NCBI RefSeq assembly: GCF_946885725.1
Contig: NZ_CAMPGZ010000033.1
Location: 1-24,470 of the forward strand
Length of the DNA: 24,470 nt
Source: an uncultured Nocardioides sp.
GTDB lineage: Bacteria; Actinomycetota; Actinomycetes; Propionibacteriales; Nocardioidaceae
Direction of reading: 5' to 3'
Below are positions 15,201 to 24,470 of this stretch, one piece after another. Below the pieces are notes generated by a model. It worked only from the letters and a program-made list of their open reading frames with translations. It did no database searches and was not told where the DNA came from. Position numbers and translations under genes: made by a program. Position 1 is the first letter of the stretch; the number at the start of each line of letters is the position of its first letter.

Positions 15201-16397
15201 TCAGATGCCTGCTGCGGTCTTGAGGGCGTCGACGCGGTCGGTGCGCTCCCAGGTGAAGTTCGGCAGCTCGCGGCCGAAGTGGCCGTAGGCGGCGGTCTCG
15301 GCGTAGATCGGGCGGAGCAGGTCGAGGTCGCGGATGATCGCGGCCGGACGCAGGTCGAAGACCTCGAGCACGGCCTTCTGGATCGTCGCGACCGGGATCG
15401 TCTCGGTGCCGAAGCAGTCGACGTAGAAGCCGACCGGCTGCGCCTTGCCGATGGCGTAGGCGACCTGGACCTCGCAGCGTCGGGCCAGGCCTGCGGCGAC
15501 GACGTTCTTGGCGACCCAGCGCATGGCGTACGCCGCGGAACGGTCGACCTTGGACGGGTCCTTGCCGGAGAAGGCACCGCCACCGTGGCGGGCCATGCCG
15601 CCGTAGGTGTCGATGATGATCTTGCGGCCGGTGAGGCCGGCGTCGCCCATCGGGCCGCCCACCTCGAAGCGGCCGGTCGGGTTCACCAGCAGCCGGTAGC
15701 CGTCGCTCGGGATGTCGAAGTCGGCGAGCACCGCGTCGACGACGTGCTCGCGGATGTCCGGGGTCAGCATCGCGTCGAGGTCGATGTCGGCGGCGTGCTG
15801 GGTCGAGACGACGACGGTGTCGACGCGGACGGGGCGGTCCTCGTCGTCGTACTCGATGGTCACCTGGGTCTTGCCGTCGGGCCGGAGGTAGGCGAGCGTG
15901 CCGTTCTTGCGTACGGCGGAGAGCCGCTCGGCCAGGCGGTGCGCGATCGTGATCGGCAGCGGCATCAGCTCGGGCGTGTCGTCGCAGGCGTAGCCGAACA
16001 TCAGGCCCTGGTCGCCCGCGCCCTGCTTGTCGAGCGGGTCGACCGACGCCTCGGTGCGCGACTCGTGGCCCGTGTCGACGCCCTGCGCGATGTCGCCGGA
16101 CTGGCCGCCGATCGCGACCATGACGCCGCAGGAGTGGCCGTCGAAGCCCTTCAGCGACGAGTCGTAGCCGATGTCGAGGATCCGCTGGCGGACGATGCCC
16201 TTCACGTCGACGTAGCCGGTGGTGGTCACCTCGCCGGCGACGACGACCAGGCCGGTGGTCAGCAGGGTCTCGACCGCGACCCGGCTGGCCGAGTCCTGGC
16301 GCAGCATCTCGTCGAGGACGGAGTCGCTGATCTGGTCGGCGATCTTGTCCGGGTGACCCTCGGTCACGGACTCGGAGGTGAAGAGACGTCCTGTCAC
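15201..16397 (-). CDS. metK: S-adenosylmethionine synthetase
   Basis: MetK forms SAM from methionine and ATP with release of phosphate and pyrophosphate. The 398-residue protein is complete, with [16 protein letters not shown] (10-25), the [12 protein letters not shown] active-site hexapeptide region and the glycine-rich P-loop-like [20 protein letters not shown]. The GTG at 16397 encodes the typical opening [20 protein letters not shown] lies about 9 nt upstream as a weak ribosome binding site. SAM made here feeds RsmB and other methyltransferases. It is 66 nt downstream of coaBC, the largest gap in this group, with its own candidate promoter. Confidence 0.97.
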   Translation of the reverse strand: MTGRLFTSESVTEGHPDKIADQISDSVLDEMLRQDSASRVAVETLLTTGLVVVAGEVTTTGYVDVKGIVRQRILDIGYDSSLKGFDGHSCGVMVAIGGQSGDIAQGVDTGHESRTEASVDPLDKQGAGDQGLMFGYACDDTPELMPLPITIAHRLAERLSAVRKNGTLAYLRPDGKTQVTIEYDDEDRPVRVDTVVVSTQHAADIDLDAMLTPDIREHVVDAVLADFDIPSDGYRLLVNPTGRFEVGGPMGDAGLTGRKIIIDTYGGMARHGGGAFSGKDPSKVDRSAAYAMRWVAKNVVAAGLARRCEVQVAYAIGKAQPVGFYVDCFGTETIPVATIQKAVLEVFDLRPAAIIRDLDLLRPIYAETAAYGHFGRELPNFTWERTDRVDALKTAAGI

Positions 16398-16440
16398 GGT
16401 GCTGCTACCCCATTCATGTCATCGATCGAAACCGTCCTGA

Positions 16441-16446
16441 ACCCTA
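16441..16446 (-). promoter_or_regulatory. Candidate -10 box for metK
   Basis: TAGGGT lies in the coaBC-metK gap and would start transcription near 16434, leaving a leader of about 37 nt. CTGACC upstream resembles a -35 but is spaced at only 15 nt. The leader is too short for a SAM riboswitch. Confidence 0.35.
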
Positions 16447-16463
16447 CCTGCCGGGCGGAGCGG

Positions 16464-17717
16464 TCAGCCGGAGGTCTCGAGGCGCGCGACGACACGGTCC
16501 CAGATCGCGTGCGCCAGCACCGACTTGCTGCCGAGCGGGACCTCCTCAGCGCCGCCGTCGACGTCGAGGATCACCGCCTCGTTGTCGGTGCTGCCGAAGA
16601 CCTTGCCGCCGCGTACGTCGTTGACGACCAGCACGTCGCAGCCCTTGCGGGCGAGCTTGGCGCGTCCGTGGTCCAGCACCGACCCGGTGTCGTCGCCGGT
16701 CTCGGCCGCGAAACCCACGATGACCTGGCCCGGGTTGGCCCGGTCACGGGAGATCTCGGCGAGTACGTCGGTGGTCTGGGCGAGCTGGAGGGTGGGGGCG
16801 GAGCCGTCGTCGGGCTTCTTCATCTTCGCCGTGGCGGTCTCGACCGGGCGGTAGTCGGCCGGCGCGGCGGCCATCACGACCGCGTCGGCGGTCGCGGCCG
16901 CGGCCACGACGGCGTCGCGGAGCTGGCCGGTGGTCTCGACGGTGACGACCTTCACCCCGGCGGGGTCCGGCAGCGTGACATTGGCGGCGACCAGGGTGAC
17001 CTCGGCGCCGCGCGCGGCGGCGGCCCGGGCGAGCGCGTAGCCCTGTCGCCCCGAGGAGCGGTTGCCGAGGAAGCGCACGGGGTCGAGGTACTCGCGGGTG
17101 CCGCCGGCGGACACGACCACGTGCCGTCCGGCCAGGTCGAGGGCGGCGCCGCTGCCGAGCGTGCGGCGGCCCAGCACGTCGACGGCGACCTCGAAGATCT
17201 CGGCCGGCTCGGGGAACCGGCCCTTGCCGGTGTCGGCGCCGGTCAACCGGCCCTCGGCGGGCTCGATGACGACGGCTCCGCGGCGGCGCAGCGTGGCGAC
17301 GTTGTCCTGCGTGGCGGCGTGCTCCCACATCTCGGTGTGCATCGCGGGGGCGAAGACCACCGGGCACCGCGCGGTGAGCAGCGTGTTGCTGAGCAGGTCG
17401 TCGGCCAGGCCGTGTGCGGCCTTGGCCAGGATGTCGGCGGTCGCGGGCGCCACCACGACCAGGTCGGCGCTCTGGCCGATCCGGACGTGCGGGACCTCGT
17501 GGACGTCGTCCCACACGTCCGCGGAGACGGGCTTGCCCGAGAGCGCCGCCCAGGTGGCGGCGCCGACGAACTCCAGCGCGGCCCGGGTCGGTACGACGGT
17601 GACGTCGTGGCCGGACTCGGTGAACCGGCGGAGCAGCTCGCAGGCCTTGTAGGCCGCGATCCCGCCGGTCACCCCGAGCACGACGCGCGGTGCGCCGCGC
17701 TCACCCGCGCCCGTCAT
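16464..17717 (-). CDS. coaBC: Bifunctional phosphopantothenoylcysteine synthetase/decarboxylase CoaBC (Dfp)
   Basis: CoaBC couples cysteine to 4'-phosphopantothenate and decarboxylates the product to 4'-phosphopantetheine for CoA. The 417-residue protein has the FMN-dependent decarboxylase first (about 10-185): VTGGIAAYKACELLRRF, PATADILAKAAHGLADDLLS and PAMHTEMW, where His takes the place of the Asn found in many homologues, as usual in actinobacteria. The synthetase (about 193-415) has VVSAGGTREYLDPVRFLGN, RSSGRQGYALA, AAPADYRP and LVVNDV. The ATG at 17717 is 12 nt after rpoZ. The gmk-rpoZ-coaBC-metK order is conserved across actinobacteria. Confidence 0.96.
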   Translation of the reverse strand: MTGAGERGAPRVVLGVTGGIAAYKACELLRRFTESGHDVTVVPTRAALEFVGAATWAALSGKPVSADVWDDVHEVPHVRIGQSADLVVVAPATADILAKAAHGLADDLLSNTLLTARCPVVFAPAMHTEMWEHAATQDNVATLRRRGAVVIEPAEGRLTGADTGKGRFPEPAEIFEVAVDVLGRRTLGSGAALDLAGRHVVVSAGGTREYLDPVRFLGNRSSGRQGYALARAAAARGAEVTLVAANVTLPDPAGVKVVTVETTGQLRDAVVAAAATADAVVMAAAPADYRPVETATAKMKKPDDGSAPTLQLAQTTDVLAEISRDRANPGQVIVGFAAETGDDTGSVLDHGRAKLARKGCDVLVVNDVRGGKVFGSTDNEAVILDVDGGAEEVPLGSKSVLAHAIWDRVVARLETSG

Positions 17718-17729
17718 GACGGGGGTCCG

Positions 17730-18032
17730 TCAGTCCTCGGTGGGGGCAGCCGTCTCGGCGGCCTCGGCCTCGGGGTCGACGTCCTCGCAGGTGAGCAGGT
17801 CCGCGGCGATCTCGCGCATCGCGATCGACAGCGGCTTCTCCTGGACGTGGGTGTCCACGAGCGGACCGACGTACTCCAGCAGGCCCTCGCCGAGCTGGGA
17901 GTAGTAGGCGTTGATCTGACGCGCGCGCTTGGCGGCGAAGAGGACCAGCTTGTACTTCGAGTCGGTCTTGGTCAGGAGCTCGTCGATGGGAGGGTTGGTG
18001 ATGCCCTCGGCGACAGGTGCGATTCCGGACAC
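17730..18032 (-). CDS. rpoZ: RNA polymerase omega subunit
   Basis: The omega subunit assists folding and assembly of the RNA polymerase beta' subunit. The 100-residue protein carries the typical actinobacterial sequence: [19 protein letters not shown], the helix [15 protein letters not shown], and [16 protein letters not shown]. The tail is acidic ([19 protein letters not shown]). The GTG at 18032 has GAGGT about 9 nt upstream; that site sits inside a short GTGA/TCAC inverted repeat. The gene lies 30 nt after gmk and 12 nt before coaBC. Confidence 0.96.
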   Translation of the reverse strand: MSGIAPVAEGITNPPIDELLTKTDSKYKLVLFAAKRARQINAYYSQLGEGLLEYVGPLVDTHVQEKPLSIAMREIAADLLTCEDVDPEAEAAETAAPTED

Positions 18033-18062
18033 GCGGTGACTACCTCACGGATGGGGGGTGGG

Positions 18063-18653
18063 TTACCGGACCGGCGACGGTCCTGGTGGTGCAACCATCA
18101 AGGATACCAACTCCTCGGCGGCAGCATGAACTTCGGTGTTCACCACCGTGACGTCGAACTCCGACTCGGCGGCCAGCTCCTCCCGCGCGGTCTCGAGCCG
18201 GCGGCGCCGCTCCTCCTCGTCCTCGGTGCCGCGGCCGACCAGCCGGCGCACCAGCTCCTCCCACGACGGCGGCTTGAGGAACACGAACAGCGCCTCGGGC
18301 ATCGTCTCGCGCACCTGCCGCGCACCTTGGAGGTCGATCTCCAGCAGGGCCGGCCGGCCCTCGGCCAGTGCCTGCTCCACCGGCGCGCGCGGAGTGCCGT
18401 AACGGGCGGCCTTGTGCACGACCGCCCACTCGAGCAGCTGACCGTCGGCGACCAGCCGGTCGAACTCGTCGTCGGTCACGAAGTAGTAGTGCCGGCCATG
18501 GATCTCGCCCGGCCGCGGCTTGCGCGTGGTGACCGACACCGAGATCCACACCTCGGGGTGGTGCTCGCGGATGTAGGCGGCGACGGTGCCCTTGCCGACC
18601 GCGGTGGGGCCGGCGAGGACGGTGAGGCGACTGGGCGTGGCTGGGTCAGCCAC
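18063..18653 (-). CDS. gmk: Guanylate kinase
   Basis: Gmk phosphorylates GMP to GDP with ATP. The 196-residue protein has the P-loop GPTAVGKGT (15-23), the GMP-binding [13 protein letters not shown] and GRHYYFV, and [14 protein letters not shown], followed by the lid region with many charged residues ([17 protein letters not shown]). The start GTG at 18653 overlaps the last 8 bases of mihF; no later start precedes the P-loop, so the overlap is probably real. GTP supply links it to the GTP-consuming RibBA in the same window. Confidence 0.95.
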   Translation of the reverse strand: MADPATPSRLTVLAGPTAVGKGTVAAYIREHHPEVWISVSVTTRKPRPGEIHGRHYYFVTDDEFDRLVADGQLLEWAVVHKAARYGTPRAPVEQALAEGRPALLEIDLQGARQVRETMPEALFVFLKPPSWEELVRRLVGRGTEDEEERRRRLETAREELAAESEFDVTVVNTEVHAAAEELVSLMVAPPGPSPVR

Positions 18654-18966
18654 GCGAGCCGAACTCGCGCTCCAGCGCGGCGATCTGGTTCGCGCCGAGG
18701 CCGCGCACGCGGCGGCTCTCGGAGATGCTCAGCCGCTCCATCATCTGGCGGGCGCGCACCTTGCCGAGACCAGGCATCGAGGTGAGCAGGTCGAGGACGC
18801 GCATCTTGCCGATGACGTCGTTCTCCTGGCCCTGGTGCAGCACGTCGACGATCGAGGCCCCCGAGTGCTTGAGGCGGTTCTTCACCTCGGCCCGCTCGCG
18901 CCGCGAGGCTGCGGCCTTCTCCAGGTTCGCCTGGCGCTGCTCCGGCGTGAGTTCCGGCAAAGCCAC
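18646..18966 (-). CDS. mihF: Actinobacterial integration host factor MihF (sIHF/mIHF)
   Basis: This small basic nucleoid protein binds DNA non-specifically and affects its topology. The 106-residue sequence has the family's hallmark stretches: [36 protein letters not shown], the helix-two-turn-helix [17 protein letters not shown] and [20 protein letters not shown]. It is unrelated to HU or E. coli IHF. The GTG at 18966 has GAGGA 6 nt upstream and the usual [11 protein letters not shown] start. It stands just before gmk, as in Streptomyces and Mycobacterium, and its promoter is the best in the window. Confidence 0.97.
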   Translation of the reverse strand: MALPELTPEQRQANLEKAAASRRERAEVKNRLKHSGASIVDVLHQGQENDVIGKMRVLDLLTSMPGLGKVRARQMMERLSISESRRVRGLGANQIAALEREFGSRG

Positions 18967-19008
18967 GGTGCATCCTCGGTCGGTCGGCGGGGGTGATGGA
19001 CAGGTCGC

Positions 19009-19037
19009 AATCTAGTGACCTGACCCCTGTGCTGCAA
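19009..19037 (-). promoter_or_regulatory. Housekeeping-type promoter for mihF-gmk-rpoZ-coaBC
   Basis: TTGCAG (19037-19032) and TAGATT (19014-19009) are separated by exactly 17 bp, close to the principal actinobacterial sigma consensus. Transcription would start near 19002 and leave a leader of about 35 nt that includes the mihF ribosome binding site. A hairpin ends 2 bp upstream of the -35. Confidence 0.7.
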
Positions 19038-19039
19038 CG

Positions 19040-19059
19040 CGGTCCGCTGTACCGGACCG
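19040..19059. terminator. Hairpin between the lipoprotein gene and the mihF promoter
   Basis: CGGTCCG and CGGACCG form a 7-bp stem with a six-base loop, 40 nt after the lipoprotein stop and directly upstream of the mihF -35. It could end the pyrimidine/peptidase transcript, though no T-tract follows; it could also be an operator for the mihF promoter. Confidence 0.4.
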
Positions 19060-19099
19060 ACGTCGTGACGAGAGTCTCCCCCGACGAACAGGCGAAGGA

Positions 19100-19576
19100 T
19101 CAGCCGACCACGCCACCGAGCTCCACGTCGCACACCTCGGACGCGTGGGCCTCGATGCCGGTCGACGCGTCGCGCACCGCCGGAGACGTCAGCTTGGTGG
19201 CGGAGTCCCGGATCGCGTCGTACTCCTCGCGGTCGACACCGGGAGGCCGTTTTCCGTTCCGGAACACCGACGTGTCAGCGTCGGCGGCATCCAGCGCGTC
19301 GACGAGGCCCTGCCAGGCGTTGAGGTACGTCGTCCACTCGTCGCGCAGGTCGGCGGGAGCGGCCTCACGGAGACGCTCGAAGACCTTCACGGCTCGCTGC
19401 AGGTCCGGCCCGCCGGAACCGCCCGTGTCGTCGGAAAGCCGTTGCAGCGTGGACTTCTCGTCCCTGAGGGCGGCGCAGTAGTCGTCGGTGGACGGCTCCC
19501 CTCCCCCGCAGCCCGACACGAGCCCGGGGACGAGCAGGACGGTGGCCAGGGCGGGGGCGAACGCTCCCGCCCGCAT
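19100..19576 (-). CDS. Small secreted lipoprotein of unknown function
   Basis: The 158-residue product begins with a short positive start (MRAG), a hydrophobic segment and the lipobox LVSGC, predicting cleavage before Cys23 and lipid attachment to the outer face of the membrane. A low-complexity GGGEPSTDD linker follows. The mature part is mostly helical, with Cys34 (DDYCAALRDE) and Cys149 (SEVCDVE) likely to form a disulfide; APADLRDEW (73-81) resembles a pattern seen in many unnamed actinobacterial lipoproteins. I do not recognise a named family. The ATG at 19576 shares a base with the peptidase stop (TGATG), so the two are probably translated together. Confidence 0.85.
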   Translation of the reverse strand: MRAGAFAPALATVLLVPGLVSGCGGGEPSTDDYCAALRDEKSTLQRLSDDTGGSGGPDLQRAVKVFERLREAAPADLRDEWTTYLNAWQGLVDALDAADADTSVFRNGKRPPGVDREEYDAIRDSATKLTSPAVRDASTGIEAHASEVCDVELGGVVG

Positions 19577-21633
19577 CAGCCGAGCAGGCCGCGGCGGCGC
19601 AGCAGCGGCTCGGTGCTGTGGCCCCGGCCGCGCACGACGGCGAACGCCTCCATCGCGTCGACCGAACCGCCCCGTGACAGCAGCGCCGCGCGGAAGGCGT
19701 CACCGTTCTCGCGCGTCAGCCCGCCGTTGTCGTTGAACCAGTCGACCATGTCGGCGTCGAGGACCTCGCTCCAGAGGTAGGAGTAGTAACCCGCGTCGTA
19801 GCCGTTGGTGAAGGCATGCGCGAAGTAGCCGGTGCGGTACCGCGGCGGTACGAGAGGCGAGGCCACACCGTGCTTCTCCAGCGCACCGCGCTCGAACGCC
19901 TCGACCTCGTCGGGCGCGACCGGCGACGAGTCCGGGACCAGCCGGTGCCACTCCTGGTCGAGCAGGGCGGCGCCCAGCATCGACACGGTGTCGAAGCCCA
20001 TGCCCGCCTCGCTGGAGGCGATCAGCCGGTCCGCGACGTCCTGCGGCAGCGGCTCCCCGGTCGCGTGGTGCCGCGCGTAGCTGGCGAGCACCTCCGGGTG
20101 CCACATCCACATTTCGTTGACCTGCGACGGGAACTCCACGAAGTCGCGCGGCACCGCCGTGCCGGCCAGCCGCGGGTAGGTGACGTCGGAGAACAGGCCG
20201 TGCAGGGCGTGGCCGAACTCGTGGAACGCCGTGCGCACCTCGTCGACGGTCATCAGCGCCGGCTGGCCCGCGCCCGGGCGCGGCACGTTGAGGCACACGA
20301 CGACAACGGGGTTCTCGTCCAGCAGGTGCGACTGCGTCACGAACTCGTCCATCCAGGCACCACCGCGCTTGGTGGGCCGCGCGAACCAGTCGCACACGAA
20401 CAGCCCCAACGAGCTGCCGTCGTGGTCGAACACCTCGTAGGTCGCCACGTCAGGGGCGTAGCCGGGCAGGTCCGGCCGCTCGGCGAAGCTGAGCCCGTAG
20501 AGACGCTCGGCGGCGAGGAACACGCCGTCCTTCAGCACACGCTCGAGCGAGAAGTACGGTCGCAGCGCCTCGGGGTCGACGTCGAACGTCGAGGCCTTCA
20601 CCTTGGCGGCGTAGTAGGTCCAGTCCCAGGGCTCGACCGGTCCCTCGATCCCGTCGGCGCGCATGGCCTCCTCGATCGCGGCCCGCTCGGCCTCGAGGTT
20701 CTTCATGGCGGGCGCGGCCATCGCGTCGAGCATGTCGGTGACGGCCTCGGTGGTGCCGGCGGTCTGGTCCTCGACGACGTACGACGCGTGGTCGGTGTGG
20801 CCGAACAGGCCGGCCCGCTCCGCACGCAACGCGGCGATCCGAACGACCAGCTCACGGGTGTCGTGGTCGCCGCCACGCATGCCCCGCGTGGTGGCCGCCT
20901 CGTGCACACGCCGCCGGCTCTCGCGGTTGCGCAGCGTCGCCAGTGCGGGCTGGATCGTCGGCGACAGCAGCGTGAGGACGTAGCCCTCGACCTCGCGCTC
21001 CTTGGCGGCCAGGGCGGCGGCCTCGATCGCGTCGTCGGACAGCCCGTCGAGCTCGGCCACATCGGTGACGTGCACCGCCAGCGAGTTGGCCTCGGCGAGC
21101 AGCGTGGAGCCGAACGCCGTCGTCGCGCGGCTGATCTCCTCGTTGAGCTCGCGCAGCCGCGTGCGGCTCGTCTCCGGCAGCGCGGCGCCGGCCCGGACGA
21201 AGTCGGTGTGGTGGCGCTCGACGAGCCGCACCTGCTCGGGCGTGAGGCCCGCGTCGTGGCGGGACGCGTGCACGGCGTCGATGCGCGCGAACAGGTCCTG
21301 GTCCATCAGGATTGAGTCGCGGTGGGCCGACCAGGCCGGCATCAGCTCGCTCTCGAGCGCCTGCATCTCCGGCGTCGCCATCGAGCTGCTCAGCTCGTAG
21401 AACACCCGCATGGTCCGGTCGAGCAGGCGCCCGGACCGCTCCAGCGGCACCAGCGTGTTGTCGAACGTGGCCGGCTCGGGATTCGCGGTGATCGCCGCGA
21501 TCTCCGCCCGCTGCTCGGCGACGCCGGCCTCGAACGCGGGGCGGTAGTGCTCGTGGCGGATGGCGGCGAACGGCGGGAACCCGAACGGCAGGGTGCTGGG
21601 GCTCGCGAACGGGTTGCTGGGGTCCAGGGACAT
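19576..21633 (-). CDS. M3 family metallopeptidase (peptidyl-dipeptidase Dcp/oligopeptidase A-like)
   Basis: This 685-residue zinc peptidase matches the Dcp/OpdA group of M3 enzymes, which degrade short peptides. The N-terminal helical part begins NPFASPSTLPFGFPPFAAI. The catalytic site is HEFGHALHG: His471 and His475 bind zinc and Glu472 is the base; Glu500 in DFVEFPSQ is the third ligand. Substrate-binding blocks FARPTKRGGAWMDEF and FAHAFTNGYDAGYYSYLW are also present. No signal peptide is visible, so it is probably cytoplasmic. The ATG at 21633 has AAAGGG 4 nt upstream and lies 10 nt after pyrF. Choosing between Dcp and oligopeptidase A from sequence alone is not secure. Confidence 0.92.
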   Translation of the reverse strand: MSLDPSNPFASPSTLPFGFPPFAAIRHEHYRPAFEAGVAEQRAEIAAITANPEPATFDNTLVPLERSGRLLDRTMRVFYELSSSMATPEMQALESELMPAWSAHRDSILMDQDLFARIDAVHASRHDAGLTPEQVRLVERHHTDFVRAGAALPETSRTRLRELNEEISRATTAFGSTLLAEANSLAVHVTDVAELDGLSDDAIEAAALAAKEREVEGYVLTLLSPTIQPALATLRNRESRRRVHEAATTRGMRGGDHDTRELVVRIAALRAERAGLFGHTDHASYVVEDQTAGTTEAVTDMLDAMAAPAMKNLEAERAAIEEAMRADGIEGPVEPWDWTYYAAKVKASTFDVDPEALRPYFSLERVLKDGVFLAAERLYGLSFAERPDLPGYAPDVATYEVFDHDGSSLGLFVCDWFARPTKRGGAWMDEFVTQSHLLDENPVVVVCLNVPRPGAGQPALMTVDEVRTAFHEFGHALHGLFSDVTYPRLAGTAVPRDFVEFPSQVNEMWMWHPEVLASYARHHATGEPLPQDVADRLIASSEAGMGFDTVSMLGAALLDQEWHRLVPDSSPVAPDEVEAFERGALEKHGVASPLVPPRYRTGYFAHAFTNGYDAGYYSYLWSEVLDADMVDWFNDNGGLTRENGDAFRAALLSRGGSVDAMEAFAVVRGRGHSTEPLLRRRGLLG

Positions 21634-21643
21634 GGCGCCCTTT

Positions 21644-22471
21644 CTACCCCAGGGCGGCGACGTCGTCGGCAGCGCGTACGGCGGCGGCGAGGAGCGCCTC
21701 GCGGTCGGGGCCGGCCTCGAGGATCGCCCGCGAGCTGCTCGGCAGCGCCCAGCGGGCGGCCGGGCCGAGCAGGTTCTTGATGTCCTCGGCGGTGCCGCCC
21801 TGGGCGCCGTACCCGGGCACGAGGATCGGGCCGTTGACGTCGAACATCGCGGACGTCGCCACCGGCTCGACCGTGGCGCCGACGACGACGCCGATCGAGC
21901 CGACCGGCTCGGCACCGGCGTTGGAGGAGGCGACCTCGTCGAGGACGGTGGCCGCGACGGTGCGGCCGTCGGAGGTGGCGGCCTGCTGGAACTGCGGCGC
22001 CTCGGGGTTCGACGTCATCGCCAGCACGAACACGCCGCGCTCGTGGGCGACCGCGGCGTCGATGAACGGCTGCACCGAGCCGAAGCCGAGGTAGGGGCTG
22101 ACCGTGACCGCGTCGACGGACAGCGGGCCGGCCGGGTGCAGGTACGCGTCGGCGTAGGCCTGGGCGGTGGAGCCGATGTCGCCGCGCTTCACGTCGAGCA
22201 GCACCAGCGCGCCCAGGTCGCGGCAGGTCTGGATGGTGCGCTCGAGCACGGCGATCCCGGCCGAGCCGTGCCGCTCGAAGAACGCCGACTGCGGCTTGAC
22301 CACCGCGACCGTGCCGGCGAGCACCTCGGCGGCCGTGAGCGCGAAGCGCTCGAGGCCGACCGCGGAGTCCGTCAACCCCCACGCATCGAGCAGCGCCGGG
22401 TGCGGGTCGATGCCGACGCACAGGCGTCCGCGGGTGTCGATCAGGTCGGCGAGGCGTCGGCCGAATGTCAT
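21644..22471 (-). CDS. pyrF: Orotidine 5'-phosphate decarboxylase, type 2
   Basis: PyrF makes UMP from OMP, the last step of de novo pyrimidine synthesis. At 275 residues it belongs to the longer type 2 group found in actinobacteria. Visible are [12 protein letters not shown] (17-28), [13 protein letters not shown] (57-69), the catalytic [13 protein letters not shown] (91-103) with Asp93, Lys95 and Asp98, and a phosphate-binding end with [10 protein letters not shown]. The ATG at 22471 overlaps the pyrD stop as ATGA and has GGGGGAG 5 nt upstream. Confidence 0.96.
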   Translation of the reverse strand: MTFGRRLADLIDTRGRLCVGIDPHPALLDAWGLTDSAVGLERFALTAAEVLAGTVAVVKPQSAFFERHGSAGIAVLERTIQTCRDLGALVLLDVKRGDIGSTAQAYADAYLHPAGPLSVDAVTVSPYLGFGSVQPFIDAAVAHERGVFVLAMTSNPEAPQFQQAATSDGRTVAATVLDEVASSNAGAEPVGSIGVVVGATVEPVATSAMFDVNGPILVPGYGAQGGTAEDIKNLLGPAARWALPSSSRAILEAGPDREALLAAAVRAADDVAALG

Positions 22472-23495
22472 GTGAGCTCCCCCTGGACTCGGGCCGGCCA
22501 GCCGGCTCCTTCGTAGACGAACGCGGTGTAGGCCTGCAGGAGCGTGGCGCCGGCGTCGAGCCGCACACGAGCGTCGTCGGCGTCAGAGATGCCGCCGACG
22601 GAGACGATCGTCAGGTCCGGGCCGACCCGCTTGCGCAGCAGCTCGAGCACCTCGAGCGAGCGCTCGCGCAGCGGCCGGCCGGACAGGCCGCCGGCTCCGA
22701 CGCGCGCGATCTCCTCGGGGCCGGACCGCAGCCCCTCGCGGCTGATCGTGGTGTTGGTGGCGACGATCCCGTCGAGGCCGAGCTCGAGCGCCAGGTCCGC
22801 CACCGCGAGCACGTCGTCGTCGGACAGGTCCGGGGCGATCTTGACCAGCAGCGGCACGTGCGGGGTCGTGACCGCGTCGGCCTGGCGGCGTACGGCGACG
22901 AGCAGCGGCCGCAGCCGCTCCACGGACTGCAGGTCGCGCAGGCCGGGGGTGTTGGGCGAGGAGACGTTGACGACCAGGTAGTCGGCGTACGGCGCGAGCA
23001 GGCGGGTGGACTTCTCGTAGTCGGCGGCCACGGCGTCGGCGTCGTGCTCCGGGACGACCTTCGTCTTGCCGATGTTGACGCCGACGATGACGTCGCCGTC
23101 GCGGTGCTTCAGCCGGCGCTTGGCCAGCCGCTCGGCGACCACCTCGGCGCCGTCGTTGTTGAAGCCCATCCGGTTGACGATCGCCCGGTCTGCGGGCAGC
23201 CGGAACAGCCGCGGCCGGTCGTTGCCGGGCTGCGGCTCGCCGGTGACGGTGCCGACCTCGACGAACGAGAAGCCGAGGGCGGCGAGCGCGTCGATGCCCT
23301 CGGCGTTCTTGTCGAACCCGGCGGCCAGCCCGAGGGGGCCGGGGAACTCCAGCCCCATCGCGTGCACCGGCCGGCGCTTGCGAGGGATCCGGGAGGTCAC
23401 CGGCCGGACGGCACGCACGGCGCGGAACCCGGCCCGGTGCGCCTTCTCGGCGTCGACTTGGACCAGGACGCGGTCGAACAGCGCGCGGTAGCCCG

Positions 23496-23499
<4 letters not shown>
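22468..23499 (-). CDS. pyrD: Dihydroorotate dehydrogenase (quinone), class 2
   Basis: PyrD oxidises dihydroorotate to orotate and passes electrons via FMN to quinone at the membrane. Class 2 membership shows in the N-terminal extension ([20 protein letters not shown]) that precedes the barrel, and in [24 protein letters not shown], the catalytic-serine region [15 protein letters not shown] and [11 protein letters not shown]. The length is 343 residues. The start is assigned to TTG at 23499, because it overlaps the carB stop as TTGA and gives the expected N-terminus; no ATG or GTG is available nearby. Its stop overlaps pyrF. FMN comes from the riboflavin pathway encoded in the same window. Confidence 0.93.

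Positions 23500-24470
<971 letters not shown>

Noticed and set aside
16398..16463. Possible SAM riboswitch upstream of metK
   Set aside because: The gap is only 66 nt and shows no SAM-I, SAM-II or SAM-IV core; a simple promoter is enough.
10494..18785. A continuous open frame of more than 2,700 codons on the plus strand
   Set aside because: It runs antisense to fmt, def, GH16-like, priA, metK, coaBC, rpoZ, gmk and part of mihF, all clearly coding on the minus strand. Its translation is Arg/Gly/Ala/His-rich without any recognisable domain. Such frames arise in very GC-rich DNA where stop codons are rare.

Overview
The window comes from a very GC-rich actinobacterium. It encodes an actinobacterial integration host factor (MihF), a PriA without recognisable helicase motifs, a type 2 PyrF, and the gene order carB-pyrD-pyrF ... 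mihF-gmk-rpoZ-coaBC-metK-priA ... fmt-rsmB-rpe ... ribD-ribE-ribM-ribBA-ribH-hisE-hisG. This is the housekeeping backbone known from Streptomyces and, in part, Mycobacterium. The protein sequences suggest Nocardioides or a relative in Propionibacteriales; that placement is an inference.

Nearly every gene lies on the minus strand, so transcription runs from high to low coordinates. From right to left: (1) the pyrimidine genes carB (partial), pyrD and pyrF, followed by an M3 peptidase and a small lipoprotein (19100-24470); (2) mihF, gmk, rpoZ, coaBC and metK behind a clear promoter at 19009-19037 (15201-18966); (3) a 150-bp gap with a terminator-like stem and a long imperfect palindrome; (4) priA, a GH16-like protein, def, fmt, rsmB and rpe (8638-15050); (5) a plus-strand pair, a response-regulator/thioredoxin-reductase-like fusion and a histidine kinase (5561-8625); (6) an FMN riboswitch and the riboflavin operon ribD-ribE-ribM-ribBA-ribH (1085-5405); (7) hisE and hisG (partial; 1-1053).

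The genes supply core metabolism: UMP synthesis, GMP to GDP, CoA, S-adenosylmethionine, formyl-Met-tRNA and deformylation, riboflavin, and the first steps of histidine synthesis. Many neighbours overlap by ATGA or TGATG, which indicates translational coupling.

Three accessory insertions interrupt the backbone: the two-component/flavoenzyme pair, the GH16-like gene, and the M3 peptidase plus lipoprotein. The two-component pair is the most promising candidate for an under-described system. Its output protein is a flavoprotein that lacks the thioredoxin-reductase CxxC, and its kinase has a degenerate cyclic-nucleotide-binding-like sensor and a large insertion between its two dimerisation helices. 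A second theme is short-leader or leaderless starts: hisE, def and probably rpe have a TANNNT box just upstream of the start codon, and for def and rpe the box begins with the TAG stop codon of the preceding gene.
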